Shown here in pieces: positions 11,487-21,330 of a stretch of 64,000 nt of DNA. Origin of the DNA: Sthenelais limicola (lineage: Eukaryota; Annelida; Polychaeta; Phyllodocida; Sigalionidae); contig OW804100.1 of assembly GCA_942159475.1 (NCBI GenBank), positions 9,626,127 through 9,690,126 of the forward strand, in the 5' to 3' direction. The stretch's first letter is position 1. Each line of letters opens with the position of its first letter. The notes under the pieces are model-generated. The model had not been told where the DNA came from and did not search any database. It saw nothing but the letters and a program-made list of their open reading frames with translations. Position numbers and translations under genes: made by a program.

Positions 11487-12245
11487 GTCTATAGGTATAG
11501 GTTTATGAAGGAGCAGTGCCTGTCCCAGGTTGGGAGAAGTCAGGGATGATACTTTGTCTGACACACTTCCTCCTGAATACCGTAACTGTGGGGGCTACAA
11601 ACTCAGCCATTTCTTTAAATTCCAACACATTCTTAGCTTTTACAAAAAGTGTCTGGCAATATTTCCTTCGAATTAATTTTCATTGTAGATGTGTGTTTTC
11701 CCACATAAATAGCCCAATTCACTGCCATCGGAACTATGGATACTACATAGCTCTGCTGGCATGGGGCTTTGGGAGTGACTCCTGTGACATCACACAGGCA
11801 GAAAGTCACAGTAAGTGGCAGTTAATGTGTTTTATTCCTAGCTCTAGTTTTCATGAATAAAACCTCTTGTATCTTTGACAATATTGCTTGTATATGATTT
11901 AGATTTTAAAATTGGAACAAGTAAAAGAAAAAAGTTAACGCATCCTCTCCTTTAACTAGTTCGATCTAGTCCTGCCATATTATATATAATCTATATGTCT
12001 TATCTAGAAATTTGGTTTCTCAAATCTAATCTAGTCTGTATATTACTATATTGTCAAATGTTTTAGCACTATCAGTGTACAGTGATCGAGCTTTGGAGAG
12101 CATTTTTAACCTCTCTGCCTTTTTTTGCTATCGCCCAGATAGCCTCCAAAAATGCTCTTCATCATCATATGCTATGCCTTAACATACCTTCATCAATATC
12201 ATCATTATAGGGGAAATAATTATGTAGCTGAACCGCAGATAAATA
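11487..12245. other. Non-coding DNA
   Basis: Only short motif-free frames. A possible 5' part of the LINE that starts at 12,246 cannot be recognised here. Confidence 0.45.
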
Positions 12246-15200
12246 ATGGTTGACAACCTAAAACTACTCATGAGTGGTTTCAGCATCGTGAATGTAAATG
12301 TTAGAAGCCTAAAAAGTAACTGGACTAACTTCAAAAATACTATTCTGCCTATTTTTCCCGACATTGTCCTCTGCACTGAGACATTCCTGACCAGTTTGGA
12401 TAGAAACTTGGACGACCAACTAGACGATTTGGCGTCAAAAGTGGCCATATTTATGGCCTATATAGGTCATACCGCTTAAGATTTTAACCACGCTCCCTTT
12501 ATCTAGAACTGCCAGCTTTATACTCGACTCTGCATCGATCGTCTGAAACTGCTACTTCCCGACTTCCCATGGCCAGAAACAATGTCTCCAGGCCCAGGGA
12601 ATACATATACACAGAGATTACTTCCAATACTACATGGTCTTTCTGGTAAAATAAGAGAGAAATAACCGATTCCCTGACCCTTATGCTAAAGCATGAACAG
12701 ATATTTTACCCTGCGTACGGCCGCATGGCATCTTCGGTAACACTCGGCATCGCATCTTCGGTATGCTCCGGGGAAAAAATCGACCAATCACAGGGCGCGT
12801 TACATCAACCTTCAGCTAGGCTCTCAGCCAATGGGATCACCCCTTCCAAACGTTATTCGGCGTGCCATGTAGACGGGCAGACGGGCCCGGCTACCATGGC
12901 TGCCATGGTGGTGGGGGACGGGGGACGGGGGGACGGTGATGGCGAAGGCTTTTTAAATAGCCTAACGTTTCATTATCCAGCAAACAGTATCATATTCTAG
13001 TTAATTTAAGAGTTCTTTGACTTTGTTGTTATCTGGTGCCACTAACCCTCTGGATGGGTACAACTCCATTGTTAGACAAGATCGCTGTGTACTAAACCTT
13101 GATAACAGTGTGAAATTGGGTGGTGGTGTTGGATGCTACATAAAAAATGGTTACACATTCAAAACACACAATGCTCTGAATGTGTCAATCGTGAATATTG
13201 AGTTACTATGCTGTACTATTCTGTTTACTAATAAGAGGAACCTAAATATTTTTGTTGTATATAAACCGCCAGATGGCGACAAGAATGTCTTTATGGAAGA
13301 ATTATTTGCTACTGTCTCAAAACCTATCTTTGACAACAATAACTATGATGTTGTAGTTGCCGGAGATTTCAATTTTAACATGTTTAATACCCAGGACCAA
13401 GCAGTCATAAATCTTACAGATATGGGTCATGAACTGGGGTTAACTCAGTTAATAAAAGACAAAACCAGATTTAACATTAGGGAAGACAGGGAGCGTGTCC
13501 ATGAGTCCTGTATAGATTTGATTTTTAGCAAGGAGGATTGTGTGTATGCTAGTGGTGTACTCAATGTATGGGTAGCTGACCATCTGTTGACCTTTTTAAC
13601 CCTTAGGAGACAAAAGTTCAAATCTCACAAACCTAAAGTAATTGAATACAGAAAATATAGAGACTATACGACTGCTAATTATATTACTACAATTAGAAAG
13701 AGGTGCTACCACTGGAATTGTACCATTGATTTAGAAAACCCTGAAGAGGCTTGGAATCTTTTAATTGAAAAGTTATCTACAGCCCTGTCACGCATATGTC
13801 CAGTCGTAAAGAAAAAAATTACCCTCCCTAGGGAAAAATGGATGACTGACAGGCTGCTTATACAAATAAAAGATAAGGACACAGCACTGAAAAAAGCTAA
13901 AAAGACAAAAAAAACATGATGACTGGGTGTCAGCTAAGAACAAAAGAAACAGAGTTATGAACTTATGCCGCAAGGCCCAAAAAGGTACCTGTCTAACTTA
14001 AGCATAGAAACTTTCAATGACAACAAAGAATTCTGGTCAATGGATGGTCAGCTCATTCCCAAAAAGTCGAGAAATTCTAACAATGAAATAAATATTATTG
14101 ATGAAAACTCTAAACTACCAGCTACACATTTCAATAACTTTTTTGCCTCAATTGGAGAGAATTTAGCAGCACAAATTGATGCGCCATGGGCTTTTATAGG
14201 GCAAGAGTGTGAACAAAACTTGAGTGATGTGTTTACAAATCCAGATGAAATTGTAAAAGTTGCACAAGATATCAATACCAATAAGGGTAGCAATATTACA
14301 TTCATAAAATTGTTTGTTTTCAAAGATATTTTCATAGTGATACCCTCTGTCTTGAGTCACATATTTAACCTCATATATTTTCTTCAAATTCGATTCCAAA
14401 TTCCTGGAAAAAAGGATGTGTCACCCCCCTGTTCAAAGGTGGAGAAGCCTCAGTAATTTCTAACTATAGGCCTATAACCCAGCTTCCAATTCAGTCAAAG
14501 TTATTGGAAAAGGTTATTCACAGGTGACTACTAGATTTCTTTGAAAATCACAATGTCCTTTCAGATAAACAAAATGGTTACAGAAAATCAATATCGACTG
14601 TGGACACGATCTCAGACATACTGAAAGATATGAACAATGGTAGCACCTCTTTCGCTGTCTTCTTTGACCTAAAAAAGGCTTTTAATATGGTGAACCATAA
14701 TGTACTTTTAGCTAAAGTAGACAAATATGGTATTATGGGCAACAGTTTGCAATGATACTGAATCTTTGAGTGCTAATGTAAATTATGGAGTCCCCCAGGG
14801 ATCTTTCCTGGGACCCCTGCTTTTTCTTATGTATGTAAATGATGTAGAACATTGTCTCGTTCATAGAAAAGTAAAGCTTTTGGCAGACGCCACTGTCGTA
14901 TGCTGTAGCCATGATAACACTGACACCCTGAATGTACTCCTGCAAGAGGATACTAACAATATTTTTCGTTGGTTTGAGTCTAATAAATTGACATTGAATG
15001 TGAACAAAACTAAGACAATGCACCTCAGAGGCATTTGAAGCAGAGTAAATCATGTTAAACCGAATATTGTCATTAGTATTGAATGCTTCCCAGCTTGATT
15101 GTGTAGAATCTTACAAATACTTGGGCATTACATTAGACGCCAATCTAAAATATGATATGCAAGTGCGATCTACCCACAAAAATGTGAGTCATAAAATGTA

Positions 15201-15700
15201 CCTCCTCAAGAGAATTTCTAAACTGGTGCCACCACAGGTTCTCTTAAGAATTTACAAAGTATTTATACTACCATTGTTAGACTATGGTGACGTTATCTAC
15301 AGCGGATGTGCAGCAAGATACATTGATAAACTACAAATTTTACAAAATAAGTGCCTAAAAATTGCACTCAAGCTTCCAAAGTTAACAAATACACTACTTA
15401 TTCACAGAATAGCCAGTGTACCAAAGTAAGTAGACAGAAGGAGGGCTCATATCTTAAACCTTGCCTTTAAACGAGGCAAAAAAACCAGCCTTGGTTGATC
15501 AAAATGTAAGACAGACCAGACAGTGGCAGGCACCAGTGATGTTCTCTAATAGGCCAAACATTGTGTCTTATGACCAAAGTGTCCAAAGAAAAACTGCGGG
15601 ATTATGGAACAACCTCGATGTTGACACGAGAAACAAATGATTATAAAGTCTTCACAGCCTTAACCAAGGCTGAATGTATGTTACCTATATTCTCTTAAAA
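12246..15700 (+). pseudogene. Jockey-superfamily LINE, decayed, endonuclease split by insertion
   Basis: Endonuclease start at 12,246: SIVNVNVRSLKSNW and CTETFLTS. After a ~540-bp interruption it resumes near 13,030 with DGYNSIVRQD, KLGGGVGCYI, VYKPPDGD, VVAGDFNFNMF and ADHLLTFL. The RT follows through several frameshifts: FNNFFASIGENL (14,130), SNYRPITQLPIQSKLLEKV (14,460-14,515), FFDLKKAFNMVNH (14,660), YGVPQGSFLGPLLF (14,785) and LLADAT (14,880). The thumb region YKYLGITLDANLKYD lies at 15,110, and LLDYGDVIYSG and LQNKCLKIAL follow. The catalytic ADD box reads ADA, so even the core is damaged. The end near 15,698 is marked by LWNNLD and a stop. EN-RT order and motif style place it in the CR1/Crack/Daphne part of the Jockey superfamily; the clade is uncertain. 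Confidence 0.85.
12480..13020. other. CpG-rich insertion inside LINE endonuclease
   Basis: The endonuclease reads through to about 12,440 and resumes near 13,030, so about 540 bp is extra. The insert is GC-richer than its host. It carries CCAAT boxes at 12,784-12,788 and 12,838-12,842, a duplicated GCATCTTCGGTA word at about 12,728-12,763, a G-rich tract at 12,908-12,940 and TTTTTAAATAG near 12,951. This is promoter-like, but no start site or duplicated target is visible. Confidence 0.45.
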
Positions 15701-16792
15701 CTGTAAATATCCTCACCCTCATCCTATCATTGTAGTTCTCTCCTAGTTCCTTCTCTTAGCTAGTCTCTTTCTATTTGTGTTGTTACATGCATAAAAGAAG
15801 TCACAGTTTATTAAACCAAAAGATAATAGCCACTCAACCAGATTTAACCGTTCAAACGGTTAAAACTGAGGCTCATTTCCTACCAATTATACACATGTCA
15901 CTGTACTTGCAAGTATGGATTGTATATTGTCATATCATGTTTTGGGAATCTGGGATATCCCCATCTGATTTTTTTGTCTGTACATGCCCATCGACCCTAT
16001 GTGCAGGATATTATATGTGGTTTGTGAAGGTATCTGGGGTGAAAATGTGATTTTCAAGCCTTTTTTAATTTGGGATCTCCACACTCTATTTATATATAGC
16101 CTGGGAAAGCTCCTGTGGGATACTACTCATTTCCCAAAATCAAAACGTCATTTCCAGGGGGACCTAACTACATGCAGAGGAGTGGGATTATTAGTTATTA
16201 CATGGCCTTGAGTTCCTTGAAAGTCGTGAAATTGTATTATGATTTTCAAGGCATTATGGTCAATTCTCACGAAATGGGGGCAGTCAGTGTTTTTGAATTC
16301 CAAGGTCACTGAACTTACATTTTTATTCTTTTGGTATATTTGTCATGTGAGATCTAAATTTGAGCTTATATCAATAAAGACATCCACATCAAAAACTATT
16401 ACTGTACAGAGTGGGTCGCTTCTTAGGGTCTGGAAAAACTGTATTTCAGGTATGGAAATCTTTGAATTTTATCATGACAGACATTGGTAGATTTAGAGCT
16501 TGATTCTGTATAAATATCCTTAATTACAGGCACTAAAAAGTAATTTTATTCATCTCAAATCCACCAGAATGCAGAATGCATTAGAGAGTATGTGTTCACA
16601 AAATTCCCAGGGGGAACACCCCCTGACCCCCCCCCCCCTCCCTTAGGTTTGTTTGGATCACAAAATTCTATTGATATGACTAAACTATCTGGTTAAAATA
16701 CTCTTTTACCAGGTCTTGAATTAGTTTTTCCAAATTCCAGGCATTTTCATCTTTTTCATGCCCCCCCTTCACACACACACACTGCCGGTTCA
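15701..16792. other. Non-coding DNA with dispersed repeats
   Basis: Holds one copy of a ~170-bp dispersed repeat (16,011-16,179; partner at 41,161-41,319) and one copy of the CAAATSCACC...CCAGGGGG composite (16,555-16,650), which ends in a C12 run at 16,627-16,638. No host gene seen. Confidence 0.55.
16011..16179 (+). repeat. Dispersed repeat, copy 1
   Basis: It shares TTATATGTGGTTTGTGAAGG, GGTGAAAATGTGATTTT, AGCCTGGGAAAGC and GGGGGACCTAACTACATGCA, in the same order and orientation, with 41,161-41,319. The copies differ by scattered substitutions and small indels. There is no coding potential; it is probably the internal part of a DNA transposon. Confidence 0.8.
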
Positions 16793-17205
16793 TTATTGGA
16801 GTAATTCCATAGATCAAATCCTGAAGGAGAGAATATGGGCGAATAGGTACATAAAAGACAAAGGGCAGATGCTGTACTGGTCTGAATGGTAGAATCAGGG
16901 AATAGTGGTACTGGGTGATATTTTTAACGAAAACGGTAATATGATGTCCACAAAAGAACTAGCAGCAAACTATGATTTTATTCCGTCCTGGTTCTCAAGG
17001 CAAATGTAAAAAAAAGGTATACCCTCAGAATGGATAAGAAATATAAAAAGAGAGAATGGTGTCCAAATTGAAGAATCAATTGTGTTTGTCGTCGGAGAAA
17101 CGGAAATGAATCTATTGGCATGTACAGCCAAAACGATTTACTCCCAGTTAATTTTAAAAAAGCCCCCTAAATGGGAGAAATGGCAGAAAAGGCAAAATCG
17201 ATCAA
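16793..17205 (+). pseudogene. Tx1/L1-like LINE ORF2, C-terminal remnant
   Basis: One continuous reading frame with two in-frame stops gives SIDQILKERIWANRYIKDKG, MLYWSEW, GIVVLGDIFNENGN, LAANYDFIPSW, IPSEWIR, KTIYSQLI and PPKWEKW. This order (a W-x-N-R-x-I start, then the G-I-x-x-x-G-D-I box, a P-x-x-W segment and a final WEKW) is typical of the region after the RT in Tx1/L1-type ORF2 proteins. The full-length element at 21,331-25,183 has the equivalent segment GISKVGDLVGEDGILLS but differs clearly, so this is another family. RT and endonuclease are absent, so it is a 3' fragment, as 5'-truncated LINE insertions often are. Confidence 0.75.
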
Positions 17206-17236
17206 AACAACAAATTGGTAGTTTTAAAGATTAATA

Positions 17237-18016
17237 TTAGCGTTTTGGTATCACACACTCCATACAGTTTAGACATGGCTTTGATTTTGGCTCTGATTGT
17301 GATCTTTTTTCTAGGAATATTTTTAAATTCAGTTGTCTGTCTATTTTAACCCCCAATAATTTATAATATTCAACTGAGTCAAGCATTTGGTTACCAATAC
17401 AGTATCCTGGCATATGGGTACGACCAGGTTTCAAGTTAATTGAGATTTACATTTCTTTATATTTAGTGAAATCTTATATATTGCACACCATCTTACAGCT
17501 TTGTGTAAATCATCCTGTAGTTCTAATATTTTTTGAGTATTTCTATCTCAGCTTGCATAAATCAGTGTCATCAGCAAAATGCTAAATTTGACAATATTTG
17601 ACATGTAAATTAATCGTTAATGTATGATATATGAAGAGCAGAGGGCCTAAAGAAGTGCCCTGTGGTACACCAGAGGTTACCTTTTTCAAGGTTAAGAGGT
17701 TTTCATCAATAATAACTCGTTGTGTCCTTTCCTGGAAACAGTTTTGGAACCATTTCAATGATTCATTTATAATGCCGAAATATTGTTATTTTGTTTGTAA
17801 TAATTCATGGTTTACCGTATCAAATGCCCTTTTAAAACCCAGAAATAATAAATCAGTGAGATTTATATTATTAACATTTTGATACGTATATTGAAAGAGA
17901 TTGTCCAGAGCATGATTGATCGACCTCCCACTTCTAAATCCGAATTGAACATCACATAAAAATTCTTTTGACTCTAGATGGGTAGCCAGCTGTTCTTGCA
18001 CACAACATTCCAATAC
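17237..18016 (-). pseudogene. Jockey-superfamily LINE RT remnant
   Basis: On the minus strand the order is correct for an RT core: QFGFRSGRSINHALDNLF, GFKRAFDTVNH (17,815-17,790), then in the next frame NESLKWFQNCFQERTQRV, SGVPQGTSLGPLLF (about 17,680-17,640), FADDTDL (about 17,575) and finally YYKLLGVKIDRQLNL (about 17,360). At least three frame changes and a missing stretch between GPLLF and FADDT make it non-functional. It meets the plus-strand Tx1-like fragment tail to tail at about 17,210-17,235. Its upstream edge at 18,016 is abrupt. Confidence 0.8.
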
Positions 18017-18019
18017 TCT

Positions 18020-18516
18020 CTACGTGCTGAGAAACCCTAGGTGGCGCCAGGCATGGAGCCGGCCATTGCTATACAGCTGGCCCGCTCACTGCTGGTCCAA
18101 TGCACATGTTTACATGATGTGTGTCAGATCCCTTCCAAATGTTAGTTTCAACTGTTGTGTTACTGATTTAAACATTTTAAAAGAAATTAATAGACCTATG
18201 GACATGTGACATGTGATAGATAACTTGCTATCGCTCGTCCTCTATCACATGCCATAATTAATCTTCCCTCCTCCCCACAACCTTCTAAGTCCATAATAGT
18301 GGGACATTGGCATAAAACTTATTGTTGCATATTCGTCATATAGTAGATAAAACACCGAGCCTGATCTGAATAATTTAGACGTAGTTTATTCCCAAAGCCT
18401 ATAATGTGAATGCCAATGAACGCTAACTGTGTTTTTTGACTCACAGGACCAATATAATCAGTGTATAATAATGTATGTGTATACAAACCACGTGAACACA
18501 CTACTGGGATGTTCCA
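18020..18516. other. Non-coding DNA
   Basis: Nothing recognisable between the LINE fragment and the TIR element that follows. Confidence 0.5.
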
Positions 18517-19678
18517 CAGAGGTGCCAAACCTGGGGTAGTCAAAATCGGGAGATCTCCCGATTTTGAGTATGTTGGGGGCGGGAGGTACGAACGCCGTAG
18601 GCGTGAGTAGTATACACTAGGGAGGTACGGGGGCATGTCCCCCCGGAAAATTTTAAAAACTAGGAGTGAAATGGTGCATTTTAGGGTCATTTTCACATAA
18701 TATTCAATAAATTTGAAAGCATATACCGATTCATATTTTGTGAAGAACTTTTTCTTTTCAAAATCAAGCTAGGTTATTTGTGCAGCAAAAAACTTTTGTA
18801 CAATATTAAATATAGAATAGGATAAACACTTTCATCAACTGTATTCCAATAATGAACCTTGGAAAAGCCTATAGAATTTGGTTAAATAAATTCCAAGTAG
18901 TCCCCTATCATATGTGATCCGTTTTAGGAAAATGAGTCATAAGTCACAGAATATGGATTTTGAAATATCACCATATTTGAAAAAAAGGAGATCAAGCTGA
19001 TTCTAATGATAGTAAACACTAGGACACCTAATAAGTATTTCTATATTTTAAGTTTGATATTTTTATTTTTTGGGAAAAAAAAAATGTTTGCAATGTTTCT
19101 GGGTGGCCGGCCAATTACTAGTAAAGTAACTAAATACACTCCATACGAAGGCCTTCAAAATGCAAGGTAATATTTAATACAATGTCCTGAAATTTGTTAC
19201 ATGGATTTATAAGACTATAGGTACTAAACCCTCTAACAATCAGAACATTTCAATAAAGAGATCTTGTGAAAAAAACTGAAAAATATCAATTTTGCGACTT
19301 GTGACTCATTTTCCTAAAACACATCATATATGTAGGCCTACATGGGCATGGAAAAGACATTAATTATCGTCCTAACTGTCCTTACAACGGCCATAAAGTG
19401 TAACTTGAGTTGGGTTCTTGGGAAAGGGTAAGGCTGGGCTTGAACTTAAATTGTAGGCCTAAAATAAACCTGCATGTGACCAGGGTAGTTTCTCTATTCG
19501 GATTTGTATAGTTATATGGCACGTTTTGGGGGATTTTTTTTATATAAATATCTAAGATTTCATAATCTGGGCCTTTTGGCGGGAGGTTTTGATGTCAAGT
19601 CGGGAGGTCGGGAGGAATTGCCAATTTGCCTGAAAAATCGGGAGATCTCCCGCCATGTCGGGAGGTTTGGCACCTCTG
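18517..19678. mobile_element. hAT-like non-autonomous DNA transposon
   Basis: A 1,162-bp element with terminal inverted repeat CAGAGGTGCCAAACC at the left and its exact complement at the right. Both sides are flanked by GTTCCA (18,511-18,516 and 19,679-19,684). Just inside, both ends carry the palindrome CGGGAGATCTCCCG and several CGGGAGGT words. The CAGAGGTG end is typical of hAT elements, although those usually duplicate 8 bp and here only 6 match. There is no transposase ORF. A reversed copy of the AAATGCACC/AAAATTTTCCGGGGGG composite lies at 18,626-18,690, and a second foldback repeat is nested at 18,909-19,332. Confidence 0.8.
18909..19332. repeat. Foldback element nested in hAT-like transposon
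   Basis: A 424-bp segment bounded by imperfect inverted repeats of about 50-60 bp with a strongly conserved core, GTTTTAGGAAAATGAGTCA, at 18,921-18,939; its complement lies at about 19,301-19,320. It is either a younger MITE inserted into the larger element or part of its internal structure. No flanking duplication was confirmed. Confidence 0.7.
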
Positions 19679-20798
19679 GTTCCAGCGGTCCAGCCAACAT
19701 CATAATTACTGACTTTAAATGACTAATGCCAAATTTGTATTGACTATACTGACAAGACAAAATAAATGTCATATTAGCAGGCACAAAAGGGTGTTGATGA
19801 CGTAACAGTGACACTTTTGTCTTCTGACACTTTCTGCCTTGCTTTAGACACAGGAATGCATGTAGGTCTACAATATGTGAATATTCAGTGTGGAAATTAT
19901 AGATATTAGGCTGCAATTTGGGGAGCATTTGATGCTTTTTCGCAGACAAAATAAAGAATTAAATCACATGCAAACGGTATTCATTTTATACGAATTTAGA
20001 AGTAAGGGACTAGTTGGAGACTAAATAGTATTTCCTTTCTCACTAAGTAAAAAGTTAAAGTAGGCCTACCACCTATTACTCATTTCGGCATATTAAGAAA
20101 AGAGGCCATTTCCCAGTCTCGGGTACTCCAAATATCGAGTGAATTGAAGTATATATATAAGTAATTGCGTAATGTTAAAATTGCGTAATGTTAAAATTGC
20201 GAAATTTGTTTTCAGGAGACCATTTTTTTAAAGAAAAAAATTTGGTCAATTTAAACCTCTTTATTTTTCGGTATAGCGGGGAATATCATCCTAATGCAGA
20301 CAAAGTATGGGAAAGCTATGCAAAATATTTCGATTTCTATACCTAGCTATGCTTCAGATGCCCATTAAAAAAATGTCGCCATTACAAGTGATTATTCTGG
20401 ATATTCTAGAATCGATGGTAGAGCTAGTTCAGAGAACGAAGGTGGATGATTACTAAGTTATGTAAGTATGTGGGTAATTAGCCCACTAATGAAGAGAGCA
20501 GGAGGAGTTGTCAGTACAACTGTTCATTAAGAACTGATCCTTTATTTCGTAGGTATAGAGCAGGTAAGTTTACACTTAAGGTCACATGACAGTGTAGGCC
20601 AATCAGGCCGCAGTATGGTTACATTATATATATTCATGACTCATTAACCAATGAGGGTCAGGTAGGTCACGTGATAGCCATGCCTGACCTGTTGACCTGG
20701 CGAGCATGGTGTTAACTAACATGTCGCCCTGTATTACGTAACATGTATATAGACATATATGAACATGGTTATGGATACTTATACAGTTTATGAATATT
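19679..20798. other. Non-coding DNA
   Basis: No gene seen. Contains a 17-bp repeat in about 2.5 copies (AATTGCGTAATGTTAAA, 20,163-20,205) and two TAGGCCTA palindromes nearby (19,454 and 20,061). Confidence 0.5.
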
Positions 20799-21330
20799 TT
20801 TTTTTGTTTTTAAAAGGTTTTATTCATGATATCCTGCCCTCTAGGCTTCTACACAACTAAAGATCAAGCATCAAATTACCTTATATTTTATATTTTTTTG
20901 TGTTTTCAAATTTTCTTCTTACCCATCCGCGCAGGGTCTGCTCCCTTTACAATTTTGCGGTCCCTGACTCTCGATTCATATTCAGTACATATATTACTCA
21001 CAAAACCAGTCCACAATAAAAGAGGCATCAGTACAACAATAAAGTGTTTTACGTTCATCTTCTGTCTGATTTTCGGTCATATTAATACTCAAGCAACACG
21101 TCGAACCCCAGCAGTAGCCGGGTAAAGGATATCCACTTGCTATCAACAGCCAACAAACATTTCACGGTCATCAGTACAATCACACAAGCATATCAACGTC
21201 AGTTAAAAAAAGAGTAATCTTAACATTTGATCTTGCTAAAGTCAAGAAGAATATCTATCCCAGAAATCTAAATACCAGCGTTACATAACACGAAGCCATT
21301 CCATAAGCATATAAGTACAGACAAGATATA
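20799..21330 (-). other. LINE 3' untranslated region and A-rich tail
   Basis: About 530 bp between the ORF stop and the target duplication. The minus-strand 3' end is A-rich (AAAAACAAAAAAAAA-like), consistent with target-primed reverse transcription. The open frames inside have no recognisable motif. Confidence 0.8.

Noticed and set aside
12683..13000. 105-codon open frame inside the LINE insertion
   Set aside because: Composition follows a GC-rich low-complexity tract; no motif, and it runs across promoter-like words.
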